The notes: generated by a model from the letters alone, not told the origin. A DNA stretch of 64,000 nt from Paraspadella gotoi (GCA_051294375.1 CM119264.1:619173-683172); one strand, 5' to 3'; positions 35,930 through 48,260 are shown, numbered from the stretch's first letter. Made by a program: numbers and translations.

Positions 35930-36090
35930 TCTATGCCCAATTGACAAAAATTTGCCAGTGACCAAATTTATGCCTGTTTTGATCAAATTATGCCCAGTTT
36001 ACCAAATTTTTGTCAGTTGACCAATAGTATGCAGTTGACCAAAATTAATGCAAGTTTGATTAAAATTATGCAAGTGGACCAAGTTTAGCT
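35930..36090. repeat. About 22-bp degenerate repeat (tgaccaaattwatgcc)
   Basis: Six or seven diverged tandem units between the two GC-rich arrays. Confidence 0.7.
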
Positions 36091-36164
36091 TATTACCACT
36101 TTAATTATCGTAGGCAGCATCCGACATTGTTTGCTCACAACTTGTTTTATTTTTATTGGACGTG

Positions 36165-36860
36165 GCACGAAATCCCGCCGTGGGATGGAATCCTGTGTGA
36201 GCAGGAATCCCGTTGTGGGAGGGAATCCCGTGTGAGGAATCCCCGCGTGGGAGCGAATCCCGTGCTGGGAGGAATCCGCCGTGGAGGAATCCCGCCTATG
36301 CGTCGAGGAATCCCGCGTGGGCAGGAAATCCCGTGTGGGAGGAATCCCGCATGGAGGAATCCCGCGTGGCTGAGGAATACCGCTGTGGGAAGAATCCCGC
36401 GCTGGGCAGCGAATCCCGTGTGGGAGCGAATCCCGTCGTGGAGAATCCCGTGTGGGCAGGTCCCGCGTGAGGAATCCCGCGTGGGCGGAAATCCTGCGTG
36501 GGAGCGCAATTCCCGCGTGGGCCAGGAATCCCGTGTGGGAGGAAATCCCGTGTGGGAGGCAATCCCGCGTGGTAGGAATCCCCGCTTTGGCAGGCAATCC
36601 CGCTTGCGGAGGAATTCCATGGGGAGGAATTCTTGTGGGAGGAAACCCGTGTGAGGAATCCCGACGTGGGAGGCATATCCTTTGGAGGAATTCCCGTCGT
36701 GGGAGGAATTCCTTTGGGAGGAATCCCGTGTGGGAGCAATTCCACTTGGGAGTTAAAATCCTTGCGGGAGGCAATCCCGTTGTGGGAGGAACCCGTGTGG
36801 GAGGAATCCCGCGTGGAGGAAATCCCGCGTGGGAGGAATCCTTGTTGGAGGAATCCCAAT
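36165..36860. repeat. Same GC-rich minisatellite on the opposite strand
   Basis: Units read cccgcgtgggaggaatc, the reverse complement of the array at 35178-35685. The two arrays face each other across about 480 bp. Confidence 0.93.
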
Positions 36861-36879
36861 GTGAACCGTAGACGGTTAC

Positions 36880-37690
36880 AAAGTTAATCAAACATAGGTC
36901 TCTATTAGCAGAAAGACAAAAAAGAGAGAATTCGAATTGAATTGAATTGTATTAAGAAACGGGCTTTGGGCTACACTTGCTGCCCCTAAAAGGCTCCTAT
37001 CAATTTTACAATATGATTTTTCCAAGGTTGAAAAGTATCTTAAAGATATAAACGAAAATCGTTATTTTATTCCTAAACATGTTTTTCTATGCACATCTTT
37101 CCCAAGAGGCAGTTCAAACAATCTTTCTTTTTTCGAAATTTGCTTCCCAACTAATTAAAAGCTCTATTGGTGACATATTATTGTTAGGTCGAATTTTTTT
37201 CAACAAAATGCTACCAAAAGAGGAATTATTTCGAATTCATGTTTTTTAAACATGAAGAGAGAGGAGAGCAGAGTCTACGAGACGAGAGATGATTGAGAAG
37301 ACGCAGAGAGAAGAGACAGAGAGAGAGAGAGATGAGAGAGAGAGGATAAATTCAGCTAAGCAGTAAATAAAAGACTGAGAGAGTGAGAGAATAAAAGAGA
37401 GAGTGAGAGAGGAGTCAGGCTCTTTTGACTTCTCTCAAACACTGAAATCTTATCTTTTAAAGGGAATCAAGGTTGGCCAGGAAATGCGAACATAAGCCTA
37501 AAATTCCCTTCTTATTCAGGCAAAACGGGGCAACTTGAAAAAAATGTTTTCTATGGGATAAACAGAGAGAGGAGTGAGAGAGAAGCTTAGAGAGAGAGAG
37601 AGAGAGAATGAAGAGCGACTGAGAGAAAGAAAAGAGGCAGAAAGAGAGGAGTGAGGAGAGAGAGAGAAAGAGAGAGAGAGGCTACCGAAA
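36880..37690. repeat. Duplicate of 17905-18730
   Basis: Collinear with the 17.9-kb block, with many single-base indels. It runs into a degraded GA-rich stretch (37690-37865), where it joins the block duplicated from 33.58 kb. Confidence 0.85.
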
Positions 37691-37869
37691 AAGATAGAAA
37701 TAAATAGAAGGAAAAGAGATAGATAGAGAAGCAGAGAAAGAGAAAGAGCAGAGATAGAGAGTGAGAAAGAGAGAGCTAAAGAGAGGGAGGAGATAAGAGC
37801 TTAGAAGAAATAGCGAAACGAGAGACGAAGAGATGAATAGAGATAGAGAGAGAGCTCAGAGAGAGAGAG

Positions 37870-39395
37870 AGAGAAATTAAATCATCGACAAATTTTATCA
37901 TCGCTTTTTCATTATTTTATTCTTCGGCCCGCCAAAATTCTTTTTAGGAAATCGTTGTTGTTGTTGTTTTGTTGTTCTTATCCATTGCTTCTTCTTCTCT
38001 TCTCTCGCTTCTCATTTGCATTTATGTCATCGTCTATCTTTTCCGCCATCGTCATTGTCATCGTCAATGACATATCTATTTTCGTTGCCATTTTCATTCT
38101 TTCATTGTGGTCATTCGTCATTGCCATTTTGCATCAATCGGTGTCATAGTTATTGCTTATTTCTATTATATGTGACATCTTCATTGTCCATTTCTCTATC
38201 ACTTCGCGTCTCATCGTTATTTTGTTATTCTATTGTATGTACATCTTCATTGTCATTATTGATCCACTGTCATTTCTATTCATTCAGCATCATCTTCATC
38301 ATCGTCCAGTGTTCATTATTGTCCGGGTATCACTCAATTCAAATTATTTAATTTAGGCTTAAATACTGGAGCTCGGATTTCGAAAGGAGAGCTCTTGACG
38401 ATTTCTGAAAAATGTATTCACTTTACTTTTTTTCAAAGGCGTCATGGTCTTTTCGATTTTTTTGTACTATATAAAATAAAAGAATAACCTTATTTTGATA
38501 GAGCTTGCAGCCCAAACGGTAAGGCGCGTTTCTCATGAAATATGGCATGAATTACCTTTAGCGTCACGACCTCTAATTTTCTATGAAAGATACTTTTTCT
38601 CAAAATTTGTCTTCCTTTCATAGAAAATTTTGCAATTATTTTAATCCAATTTTTGGCATTTTAGTTTCTTGATATTTTTTGAAACGAAAAAACATGTTTT
38701 TTCAAAAACACGCGCTCATATAATCTTTCCCACCTTTCTTTTCTTGCCCTACAAGATATTTTTTTCTTCAAGAAAAGTTCAACGGTTGAGCTGCCAACTC
38801 TTCGTTTTAACTTCACTTCGTCAAGAAAGTTAAATTCTGCTGCTCATTAAAAACTCAATGTAAACATTTACATAAAGTTATAAAGTCAAATTGAAATAAA
38901 TTCATAAATTTTAAACTTCATAAAACTCATTAAAAAGTATAAAAACCCGTCTGGAAAATGTGTATAGAGTAGTTTATCTTTAGACTTATAAGTGATACAA
39001 CTCCAAGTATTGTTTACTTGTAGCAAAAGAAGAATTAAATATAAGAAGTAGAAGAAATTGAGCTTTACTGTAAAGGAATCAGTTTTAAATTAAAAATTTA
39101 GTTGTAGGAAATAGTTACATATAAAAAAAAAATTTTCTTTGAAAAATTTAGTTTCTACCGAAAGAAAAATTTTTGTTGTAAATTTTTATAACATTTTATG
39201 TAGATTTTTAATAAAGTTTTCGATTATTTTCAATAAGAAAACCTCCTACAAAGATATCGAGAAAATGATTAAGATACAGTAAATTAAGATTTCTACAATT
39301 TTAGGTTGCATGTGATCCCTGGCCTTAACTCAGTTTCTTTAATCGAAAAAAACTTATGAATTACAATTTTCGTACAACTTAAATTAAATAACAAA
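37870..39395. repeat. Duplicated block, copy 2 (partner 33577-35175)
   Basis: Direct match at both ends and inverted match for about 38318-39327. The internal segment carries the same terminal motifs (gtatcactcaatt and tgatccctggcc). Confidence 0.85.
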
Positions 39396-39590
39396 AAAGC
39401 AAAACATTCAACGACGACGCNNNNNNNNNNNNNNNNNNNNNNNNNAACGACGACGACAACGACGACGACAACGACGACGACAACAAAATGAATCCAGTCG
39501 GGCGTCAAAATTCATTAACTTTTCTCTCAACCAACGAAAGGCGAGAGAAAAAAATTGGGTAATGAAGAATTCGGATGTCTATTCGCACCT

Positions 39591-39842
39591 GTCGAGTTAA
39601 GAGGTGCATTTGTCGAGTTAGGAGGTGCATCTGTCGAGTTAGTAGGTGCATTTGTCGAGTTAGGAGGTGCATCTGTCGAGTTAGTAGGTGCATCTGTCGA
39701 GTTAGTAGTTGCATCTGTCGAGTTAGGAGGTGCATCTGTCGAGTTAAGAGGTGAATCTGTCGAGTTAAGAGGTGAATCTGTCGAGTTAGGAGGTGCATCT
39801 GTCGAGTTAGGAGGTGCATCTGTCGAGTTAGGAGATGTACCT
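39591..39842. repeat. Perfectly spaced 21-bp minisatellite, 12 copies
   Basis: The unit gtcgagttaggaggtgcatc + t starts at 39591 and every 21 bases to 39822, with substitutions but no indel. Seven-codon ORFs are open on both strands: minus NSTDAPP and MHLLTRQ, plus GGASVEL. The NSTDAPP frame belongs to a 133-codon ORF (39527-39928) with a hydrophobic start, but no splice or domain evidence supports it. Confidence 0.93.
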
Positions 39843-39949
39843 TTATTATCTGAGTTATTTAAACATAATATTAAATATAAACGGGACAGACATACATTTA
39901 TGTACATAAATAAATATATGTATAACAAACATCTTTATATTGTAATTGT

Positions 39950-40500
39950 ATTTATGGCATGAGCAGCTGGCATCGTGAATTCTCGCCTCTCTTTATATCT
40001 TTATGGTTTTGAAAATTTACCTGAACGGGACGGGTTTAGAATTTTTTGAGTTTTTTACTGTCTTACACGAATGGAGCAAATAGAAGTAGGACTACGCGAA
40101 CTGCGATCACCGCACCCGACAGCTGCAGCGAGTTGAGCCGCAAAAGGTGACGTATAAGGAGTGTGCTTCGCAGTACGTCGCGGCTGTAAACTATATACAA
40201 CAAAAGACTCTTAGACTCAGACTACATTGGCGCGTCTATTGGTATCAAAAAAGCTGCCCCAATTTCCGGAAACTACTATTTTGTGAGAAGTACGTTTCCA
40301 AATTTACGTAATTAATTCTCGTTCCCAGATATCTAAATACTCTAAATGCATTAAGTACGCTCAACTTAATGGGCCCCTTACTGCATATCAAGATATTTCC
40401 CGAGCCTTATGACCATAAATCTTTAATCGCTGTAAGAACAGGAACAATAAATTAAAAACTAAAATAGAGCAGCAGGTTTCACAGGTACAGGAGATGCGCA
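39950..40500. other. Unique DNA without recognised gene
   Basis: A more balanced base composition appears at 40060-40250, but all frames are broken and no product is identified. Confidence 0.45.
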
Positions 40501-40859
40501 TGTACCATTTTTTTTTTTTATTTGGTGAAGAACTGTATTATTTTTGTTTCTCTTTTTTTTCTGGCTTCGATAATCTATTTTTTAGAAACAAAAAGCTTCC
40601 AAGGCAAAAGAAGAACAAGAGTTGTATATATCTCATTTCGCGGTTCGCGTCGTTCGCGTCGTCTGTGTCGTCGGCCTTACCATTGTCAACAATTCAATAA
40701 ATTTCATGAGCGACACAATTGAAAAGGTGTCACTCAGGATACAAACTCTCACTGCTTACGTGAATATCACGATTCTTACCGAAGTTGCATGTCATCTTCA
40801 CACGAACTTTGTCGTAAAATCTTGATTTTGAGGCAGAGAGGAGATGGAGTCACACTTAC

Positions 40860-41060
40860 AATGTCTTCGCTCTCTCGGTGTGTGTGGAGGAGCGAGAGAG
40901 AGGAGAGAGGAGGAGAGAGAGCACGAGGCCAGAAGAAGAGGAGAAGAGAGAGCAGAGAGACGAGAGAGACGATGACGGGCAGGACCCCAGACAATGATGC
41001 GTCTGGGGAATGATTTATTTTTGGATATTGCCATCTCTCTTCGAAAGAAAAGAAGAGCGC

Positions 41061-41102
<42 letters not shown>

Positions 41103-41190
41103 AGAAGAGAGCAAAAAAAGAGAAAGAAGCATGAGAGAAGAGAGAGAGATGAGATGAGAGAGAGACGAGAGAAAGAGTTGGAGAGAGAGT
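40860..41190. repeat. GA-rich degenerate tract
   Basis: GAGA/GAGAGG text with a short unique island at 40970-41040. Confidence 0.85.
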
Positions 41191-41289
41191 CATTCCACTG
41201 TAACGATATAAAAGGATTATATTGGAATGTATTTTTATGAGATTTAACTGAGAAGAAGAAAAAAAAAGGAGGCGGAGAAAGAAAGAGAC

Positions 41290-41375
41290 TCAGACGGCGC
41301 CCGCCTCCGCTGCAGCCGCCCGCCGCCGCCGCCCGCCACCGCCGAGGTAAGGTTCGTCCCTCCCTCGAGGTAAGA
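41290..41375 (+). promoter_or_regulatory. GC/CpG-rich island with two splice-donor-like sites
   Basis: An abrupt GC-rich patch of CCG/CCGCC repeats leads into GCCGAG|GTAAGG (GT at 41347) and, 23 bases on, CTCGAG|GTAAGA (GT at 41370). This is what the end of a 5' non-coding exon of an animal gene can look like. No ORF or downstream exon is identified, so the call is tentative. Confidence 0.3.
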
Positions 41376-41502
41376 CCGACGAGTTGGGTCAGTTCACGGA
41401 TGGTGAGGGTCAGAGAAGATCACGAAATAAAATAGAAACTGTGAAAGCAGGTCTGGCCTAAAGTGAAGACGAGGTTCACGGATTCCGTGATTCCAAAAGA
41501 AG

Positions 41503-41900
41503 CGGCTCTAAAAGAAGTAGCTCAAAAAGAAGCAGCTCCAAAAGAAGAAGCTCTAAAAAAAGCAGCTCCAAAAGAAGTAGCTCCAAAAGTAGTAGCTCCA
41601 AAAGAAGCAGCTCCAAAAGAAGCAGCTCCATAAAAAGCAGCTCCAAAAGTAGCAGTTCCAAAAGAAGCAGCTCCAAAAGAAGAAGCTCCAAAAAAAAGCA
41701 GCTCCAAAAGAAGTAGCTCCAAAAGTAGCAGCTCCAAAAGAAGCAGCTCCAAAAGTAGCAGTTGCAAAAAAAGCAGCTCCAAAAGTAGCAGCTCCAAATG
41801 AAGCAGCTCCAAAAGAAGCAGCTCCATAAAAAGCAGCTCTAAAAGTAGCAGTTCTAAAAGAAGCAGCTCCAAAAGAAGCAGCTCCCAGAGTAGCAGCTCC
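41503..41900. repeat. 15-bp minisatellite (agctccaaaagaagc)
   Basis: About 26 units of 15 bp with minor length changes. Minus ORFs read LLLEL and SFGAA repeats and are artefacts. Confidence 0.92.
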
Positions 41901-41988
41901 GTCGTTTATTCTGGGATTCTTTATTACGTGGGGGAGCGAGTGATTGATTGGATTGGGTCAGCAAATTCGTGCGCTTGGNNNNNNNNNN

Positions 41989-43745
41989 AGAGAGAGAAAG
42001 TCCACTTTCTACAAAAATTCTCAGAATCGATTTCCCGATAAAGAAAAGAAAAGTTAAGAATCGAAATCTAAAAAGAAAATGGCGGCTGGATTAGTCGGTC
42101 GGTCTGTCAGTCGGTCGGTCGGTCTGTCAGTGAAGATTTTTTCCTGACCTCAATTCACGATTCACTCTTTTATTCATTGGGAGAGAAAAGCGAAAAATCG
42201 GTGAGGGGAGAGAGAAGGAGAGATGGAGAGAGAGAGAGCATGAGAGAGAGAGGGAGNNNNNNNNNNNNNNNNNNNNNNNNNNNNNNNNNNNNNNNNNNNN
42301 NNNNNNNNNNNNNNNNNNNNNNNNNNNNNNNNNNNNNNNNNNNNNNNNNNNNNNNNNNNNNNNNNNNNNNNNNNNNNNNNNNNNNNNNNNNNNNNNNNNN
42401 NNNNNNNNNNNNNNNNNNNNNNNNNNNNNNNNNNNNNNNNNNNNNNNNNNNNNNNNNNNNNNNNNNNNNNNNNNNNNNNNNNNNNNNNNCTTCTGTGTCC
42501 CTACATACTTTCCACAGGGTATGTATCATTGGGAGTAGATCCCGGTACCTTATTTTCTGTTGATGATGGTAATCCTCAACGAGCCACCGGGTCACTACTG
42601 AAGGTGTCATGCTTATAGGCCTGCTGAACATATTGCAGTTTAATTCAATACATAAGAACAGAAACAAGAACGGTATTTCAAATATGTTGCGCCGAAGTGA
42701 CTGCCTTATCACGTGTAATTCTCTTTTCGTGACATGAAGTGACATGACATGACGTGAATGATATGAATTCATGACTACAATAACTTTCTTAGCCCGTGTA
42801 TTTATGACACGCACTGCATCAAAATTCCTTCTTTTATTCCTTATATTTTTAGGAATTTACGAAAGCGACGCTAGCAGTCCCTTAGATTTGAGGTTTTTTC
42901 AGTCTTAACAAATGAGCAACCAACTGTAGGCAAATTATATGTATTTTTAATGTAAGTGAGACAGAAGGATGAACAGACATACCGACGGACATACGGACCG
43001 ACCGACCAAAAAGAGAACTCGCGGGGAAAATAAAAAAGACTAACGAGACGAGACCAAATTAAAAGTTGGTTTTTAAATTTTTTGCGGAATTTTGTTGCAG
43101 AAAACAAAAGCTTTTCAAATTCGAACGATTAAAAACCAAAAAAAAAAAATATTATCGAGTTTTGAACACAACAGTTTTTCCCTTTTGTTTATTTCTTTTA
43201 ATATCCGGGCGACAAGCGGAGCCCTCCAGCGTGAAAAACGGATTTGACGGGGGGGGGNNNNNNNNNNNNNNNNNNNNNNNNNNNNNNNNNNNNNNNNNNN
43301 NNNNNNNNNNNNNNNNNNNNNNNNNNNNNNNNNNNNNNNNNNNNNNNNNNNNNNNNNNNNNNNNNNNNNNNNNNNNNNNNNNNNNNNNNNNNNNNNNNNN
43401 NNNNNNNNNNNNNNNNNNNNNNNNNNNNNNNNNNNNNNNNNNNNNNNNNNNNNNNNNNNNNNNNNNNNNNNNNNNNNNNNNNNNNNNNNNNNNNNNNNNN
43501 NNNNNNNNNNNNNNNNNNNNNNNNNNNNNNNNNNNNNNNNNNNNNNNNNNNNNNNNNNNNNNNNNNNNNNNNNNNNNAAAAAATGGCGAATAAAAAAAAA
43601 GAGGAAAATAAATAGAAACTCGAAAAATAAAGACATAAAAATTTCTTGTATAACGAAAATTTCCTCTCGGGCGAAAGTTTTTTTGGCTCAATATTCTGTA
43701 GCTTTCTCTCGGGGGAATCAGACAGGGAAGATGGAGAGAGAGAGA
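41989..43745. repeat. Segmental duplication, copy 1 (partner 43830-45890)
   Basis: Shared order: cagaatcgat..., the GA-rich block, SINE-like copy, gacatgacatg block, partial MITE end, gccctccagcgtgaaaa segment, then gcgaataaaaaaaagaggaa and cgaaagttt. Gaps at 42257-42489 and 43258-43577 remove parts of this copy. Confidence 0.85.
42490..42620 (-). mobile_element. SINE-like copy (family S1) with tRNA-like head
   Basis: The minus strand reads gtgacccggtggctcgttga (box-A-like), then, after about 35 bases, accgggatctactccca (box-B-like), then taccctgtggaaag. The copy is interrupted on its 3' side by the gap ending at 42489. A second copy is at 44560-44730. Confidence 0.6.
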
Positions 43746-43829
43746 GAGAGAGAGAGACTGAGATACGAGTTGACGGGATGATGACTGGTGCTGGGATGGT
43801 TAGAGGGAGGAGCGCGGAAGATTTTAGTT

Positions 43830-45602
43830 CCTTCCGTCTACTACTTTGTACAAACAAAAAATCATTTCAGAATCGATATTCGCCGATATAAAAGAAAAGA
43901 AAGTTCAGAAGAATGCGAAAATCTAAAAAAGGGGAGAGAAAATGGGCGCTGGATAAAAAAGCCTGGAGATGGATAGTCGTCCGGTGCGGCGGTCTGTCAG
44001 GTCGGGTTGGTCGGTCTGGTTCGGGGTGAAGTTTTTTTGGACCTCAATTTTCACGATCACTCTTTTTTGTTTATTCATGTGGGGTGTGAGAGAAAAGCGG
44101 AAAAATGGTCGTTGAGGGGAAGGAGAGGAGAGAAGGAGAATGGAGAGAGAGATGAGAGCGATGAGAGAGATGGGAGGAGGATGAGAGGTGAGGGAATGGA
44201 AAAAATAAAGAGGGGGAGAGAAGGACGGAGATGCGAGAGAGAGAGAAGCATGGAAAGGAGAGGGAGGACGAGAGGGAGGGAATGGAAAAAATAAAAGAAG
44301 GGGCGGAGAGAGAAGAGAGTGGAGAGAGATAGAGCATGAAAGAGAGAGAGAGAGAGAGAGAGAGACGGAGGGTAATGGAAAAAAAAAAAAAAAATAAAGA
44401 GGGGGAGAGGAGGTGAGAGAGACAGCTGCGTCGAGAGAAGAGGAGAGGAGAAGAAGGGAAAAGAGAGAGAAGACGAGAGAGGGGGAAGAGGAGAGCAGTG
44501 AAAGAAGAGCATCCTCACACAGCAATGGTCTCCTACACAGCCCTCTAAAATAGAGAACCTGGTCCATTGCCACGATTGTGGGAAATAGGTTGTTTCAGTG
44601 ACCTGTTTCTGTTTCCTACATACTTTTCCGCAGGGTATGATCATTGGGGAGTTAGATCCCGGATACCCTTTATTTTCTGTTTGATGATGGTAATCACTCA
44701 ACGAGGCCGGGTCATACTGAACGGGGGGGGTTCGTTGCCTTATAGCCTGCTGAACTATTGCAGTTTTGAATTCAATCCTAAGAACAGAAACAAGATACGT
44801 ATTTCAAATATGTTTTGCTGCGCGAGTGTGACTGCCCTTATCACTGTGTAATCTCTTTTTCGTGACTGAAGTGAAATGAGCTGCGTGGAGATGATATGCA
44901 TTCATGGACTTACATAACGTTGCTTGCCGTGTATTTATGACGACGCACTGCATGCAAATTCCTTCGTTTTATTCCTATAGTTTTTAGGATTTACGGAAAG
45001 CGACGCGGCTAGGCCGAGTCCATTAGATTTGAGGTTTGTTCAGTCTTAACAAATGAGCAACCACTGCTAGGCGAAATTATATGATTTTTAATGAAGTGAG
45101 ACGCAAGGGAGAATGAACAGAATTACCGACGGACCGACCAGGACCGACCGACACCAAAAAAAAAAGAGTACTCCGGCGGGCGGAAAGGTAAAAGAAAAAA
45201 GAAACTAAGCAGGGCAGGACAAAGTAAAAGTTGTTTTTTTAAATTTTTTTTGCCGGAATTTTGTGTGCAGGAAAACGAAAGCTTTCCAAATTCGAACGAT
45301 TTTAAAACAACAAAAAGAAAATATTAGTCGAGTTTTAACACAACAGTTTCCTGTTGTTGTAATTTTCTTTATATCCGTGGCGAAAAGCGGAGCCTCAGCG
45401 TGAAAACGTTGAAAAAAGCGGAATTTTGACGGATGAGTGGAGGGCGTGGACGCGGGATGTCCTGTTTCGTAAAAAAACAAAAGACTAGTCGATTATAATT
45501 CTATCTTTTTAGAGCAAAAAATGATTCGAGGAATAAATAAGAAAATGATAAATAAAAAATGAAAAATAGAAAGAGAAAGTTTGTATAGAAATAGAAGGGA
45601 GG

Positions 45603-45636
<34 letters not shown>

Positions 45637-45890
45637 AGAAGAGAGAGAGGAGAGAGAGAAGATGAGAGAGAGGATCGACGGCGGTGTGTGAAAAGAAGGT
45701 TGCCAAAAATCTATAATGAAAAAATGGCGAATAAAAAAAAGAGGAAATAAATAGTAGAGAAACTCGAAAAAATAAAACATAAATTTTCTTGTGTATAACG
45801 AAAAGTTCTTCGCGGCCGAAAGTTTGTTTTGGGCCCATTTTCTGTCAGCTTTCTCTGCGGAATCAGGACAGAGTGAGGATGGAGAAAAGT
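43830..45890. repeat. Segmental duplication, copy 2
   Basis: Collinear partner of 41989-43745, without the two gaps and with many additional single bases. The copy fills what the gaps in copy 1 hide: GA-rich DNA at 44110-44520 and a TC/GA block at 45440-45700. Confidence 0.85.
44560..44730 (-). mobile_element. SINE-like copy (family S1)
   Basis: Second copy of the 42.49-kb element. The minus strand keeps gacccggcctcgttgagtga and the ccgggatctaactcccc box-B-like segment. Confidence 0.55.
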
Positions 45891-46025
45891 AGAGAGGACT
45901 AAGAGAACAGGGATGAGAGGAAGGCACTAGGAAGAGAGGCAGGCGCGTGGAGTGTTTTCTTTTTTATACGGTCTCAATATAATTCTAATTTACATTATGT
46001 AATCTCTCACCCGCTGACCGGAGCG

Positions 46026-46113
46026 AGAGAGAGAGAGAGAGAGAGAGAGACATGAGAGAGAGAGACGAGAGAGAGAGAATGATAGAGGNNNNNNNNNNNN
46101 NNNNNNNNNNNNN

Positions 46114-46148
<35 letters not shown>
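46026..46148. repeat. (GA)n with gap
   Basis: GA repeats on both sides of the gap at 46089-46113. Confidence 0.9.
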
Positions 46149-46279
46149 TATATGAATTATGACCATTTTTGCCTCGTCAAAATTATTCGCTCTAAAAACT
46201 TCATTGATTGGCGTTAGAGAAGAGAGCGGAATCATTTCACTGTTTTTCGGTTATGACTGAAGACTCTTTCGTCTTTAAA

Positions 46280-46450
46280 ACATAAATAAAATTGGTGTTA
46301 CCAATATGAAAATTACCCATTCATTTAATAAATAAGCTATCTTGCTCCTTACTTTGGACAGGTATTGGTGGTTTAAGGCTTCGGTGCCATAATGACATAG
46401 CACGTCCAAGCAATCTTGTTTTTTCACTCCCAGAGAACTTGGCTTCCATA
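46280..46450 (+). repeat. Dispersed repeat, family A
   Basis: Aligns with the reverse complement of 16950-17165. The left end (accaatatgaaaattaccca then ttcattta) also recurs in part at 46573-46605. Confidence 0.6.
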
Positions 46451-46879
46451 TAAATTGATATAATGTTTCAAAGAGTGATTTAGTTGTAGGACTTTCCTTA
46501 AGTATTATATCGGGGAATATTATATTGTACTCGCTTTAAATTACAAGGAGCTTAATTTTAAGAAATTGGCAAAACCAATATAAGATTATTCATTCATTTA
46601 TCATTGGACATTGTGGTATAATTGGACATATAATTTTTTGTGATATTCTCTGCAATAGTTCTCGCTACATCGTACAGTAACTTCTAGAATTTTTTAATTT
46701 GTCTCGTTAGCAGAATTCCTAACCGACACCATTGTCAAATTTTTCAATGCAGCCTTCTGTGCCATTTGCCATTACATGCCTTCTTGCATTCTGCCATTCT
46801 GCATTCGCAATTGCTTAACTTTTTTCATTTCCTTTCTCCGAGAGGGAATTTTGTTCGACTTTTTTCAAGTTGACACGTG

Positions 46880-47165
46880 CACTAAAAAAACACGAAAGAA
46901 GAAAAAAGTTAACGCCAAAGATTTCTTAACAAGAAAAAGATAAAAAAAATACAAGAAAGTAAAAAAAAACAAGAAAAGAAAAAACAGAGAAACAAAAAAG
47001 AAAAAGAAAAAAAAGAAAAAAATAAAAGAAAAATAAATAAAAAAAAGAAAAAATAAAAAAAGAAAAAAAAAGAAACAAGAAAAGAAAAGAAAGACAGAAA
47101 AAAAGAAAAAAATAAAAAACAAAAAAACAAAACAAAAACAACCAAAAAAAGAGAAAAAAAAATGT
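46880..47165. repeat. A-rich polypurine tract
   Basis: Almost only A with G and C interruptions. A TC/TTC-rich stretch follows at 47245-47565. ORFs over it are Phe- or Lys-rich artefacts. Confidence 0.9.
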
Positions 47166-47799
47166 TCGGTGTTTGTTTCAGCGACCGCGACGATTCTGGT
47201 TTTCGTGCTCTTTTTTTTCTTTATGTATGACATTTTGCCTCAAAGAGAAAAAAAGTCTCTCTCTTTCTCTTCTCTCTCTCTCACTCTTTTTCGTCTCTCT
47301 ACTCTCCTCTCCCTCTTTTTCTCTCCCTTCTTTTTCTCCCTCCTTCTTCTCTCACTCTCTCTCTCACTCATTTTTTTGCTTTTACTTATTCCCTTTTCAA
47401 CAAGTCAAACTACTCCGCCTTTTTTTTTCTAGCCTTCCTCTTCCTCTTTCTTCTTCTTTCTTTCTCTTCTTCTTCATCTCCTCTTTTCTTCCTTTTTTTC
47501 TTTCATCTCTCTTCTCTTCTCTTTCCTATTCTCTTTTCTCTTCTCCTCTTCTCTTCTTCTTTCTAACTCCCGATATTTTACTTGACATTATAAACAAAAT
47601 AATAAATAAATTAATTAACTAATAAGTTTGAAAAATTGATAATTAAATATCACGATATAATGTAGCTGAATATAGAGGCGTGAATTGAGAGCATGAAATT
47701 TAAAGGTGTGTACAACTCACATAGTATCATTAAAATTTTAAGGCTCATTTGAACTAAGAACAAACAAACTAGCATTCAGAAGATTCCCAGCGTCTTCAG

Positions 47800-48095
47800 T
47801 ATCTACTGCATTTGCAGTATTTAACAGCATCCACAGCATCCCTAGCAGTATTTAACAGCATCCATAACGTCCCTTGCAGTATTTAACTGCATCCACAACA
47901 TCCCTTTCAGTATTTAACAGCATCCACAACATCCCTTGCAGCATTTAACAGCATACACAGCATCCCTTGCAGTATTTAACAGCATCCATAACAGCCCTTG
48001 CAGTATTTAACAGCATACACAGCATCCCTTGCAGTATTCAACAGCATCCACAGCATCCATTGCAGTATTTAACTGCATCGACAGCATCCCTTGCA
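47800..48095. repeat. 31-bp minisatellite
   Basis: About nine units containing cagtatttaacagcatccac, with repeat starts near 47815, 47846 and 47877 and onward. Confidence 0.92.
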
Positions 48096-48205
48096 GTCGT
48101 GACGGTATAATTTTCATTTTCTCATTTACGTCAAGACGCGAGAATCTTTTACGCCCCCTAGCGACGTTCCCTCCAAAATGTTACGTCCTTGCTAATCGGA
48201 GAAGA

Positions 48206-48206
48206 A

Positions 48207-48247
<41 letters not shown>

Positions 48248-48260
48248 TGACGTCGACGAA
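48206..48260. repeat. (GAC)n microsatellite
   Basis: A GAC/GACGAT triplet run. The poly-Arg ORF is a translation of it. Confidence 0.95.

Noticed and set aside
35172-36891. Arg/Gly- and Pro/Arg-rich ORFs of 140-270 codons on both strands
   Set aside because: They arise from the 16-17-bp GC-rich minisatellite. Frames change at each unit-length variant.
40040-40310. Possible decayed tyrosine-integrase fragment (frame with TYKECASQYVAA)
   Set aside because: One short resemblance only, with stops on both sides and no catalytic residues. I cannot support it over chance.
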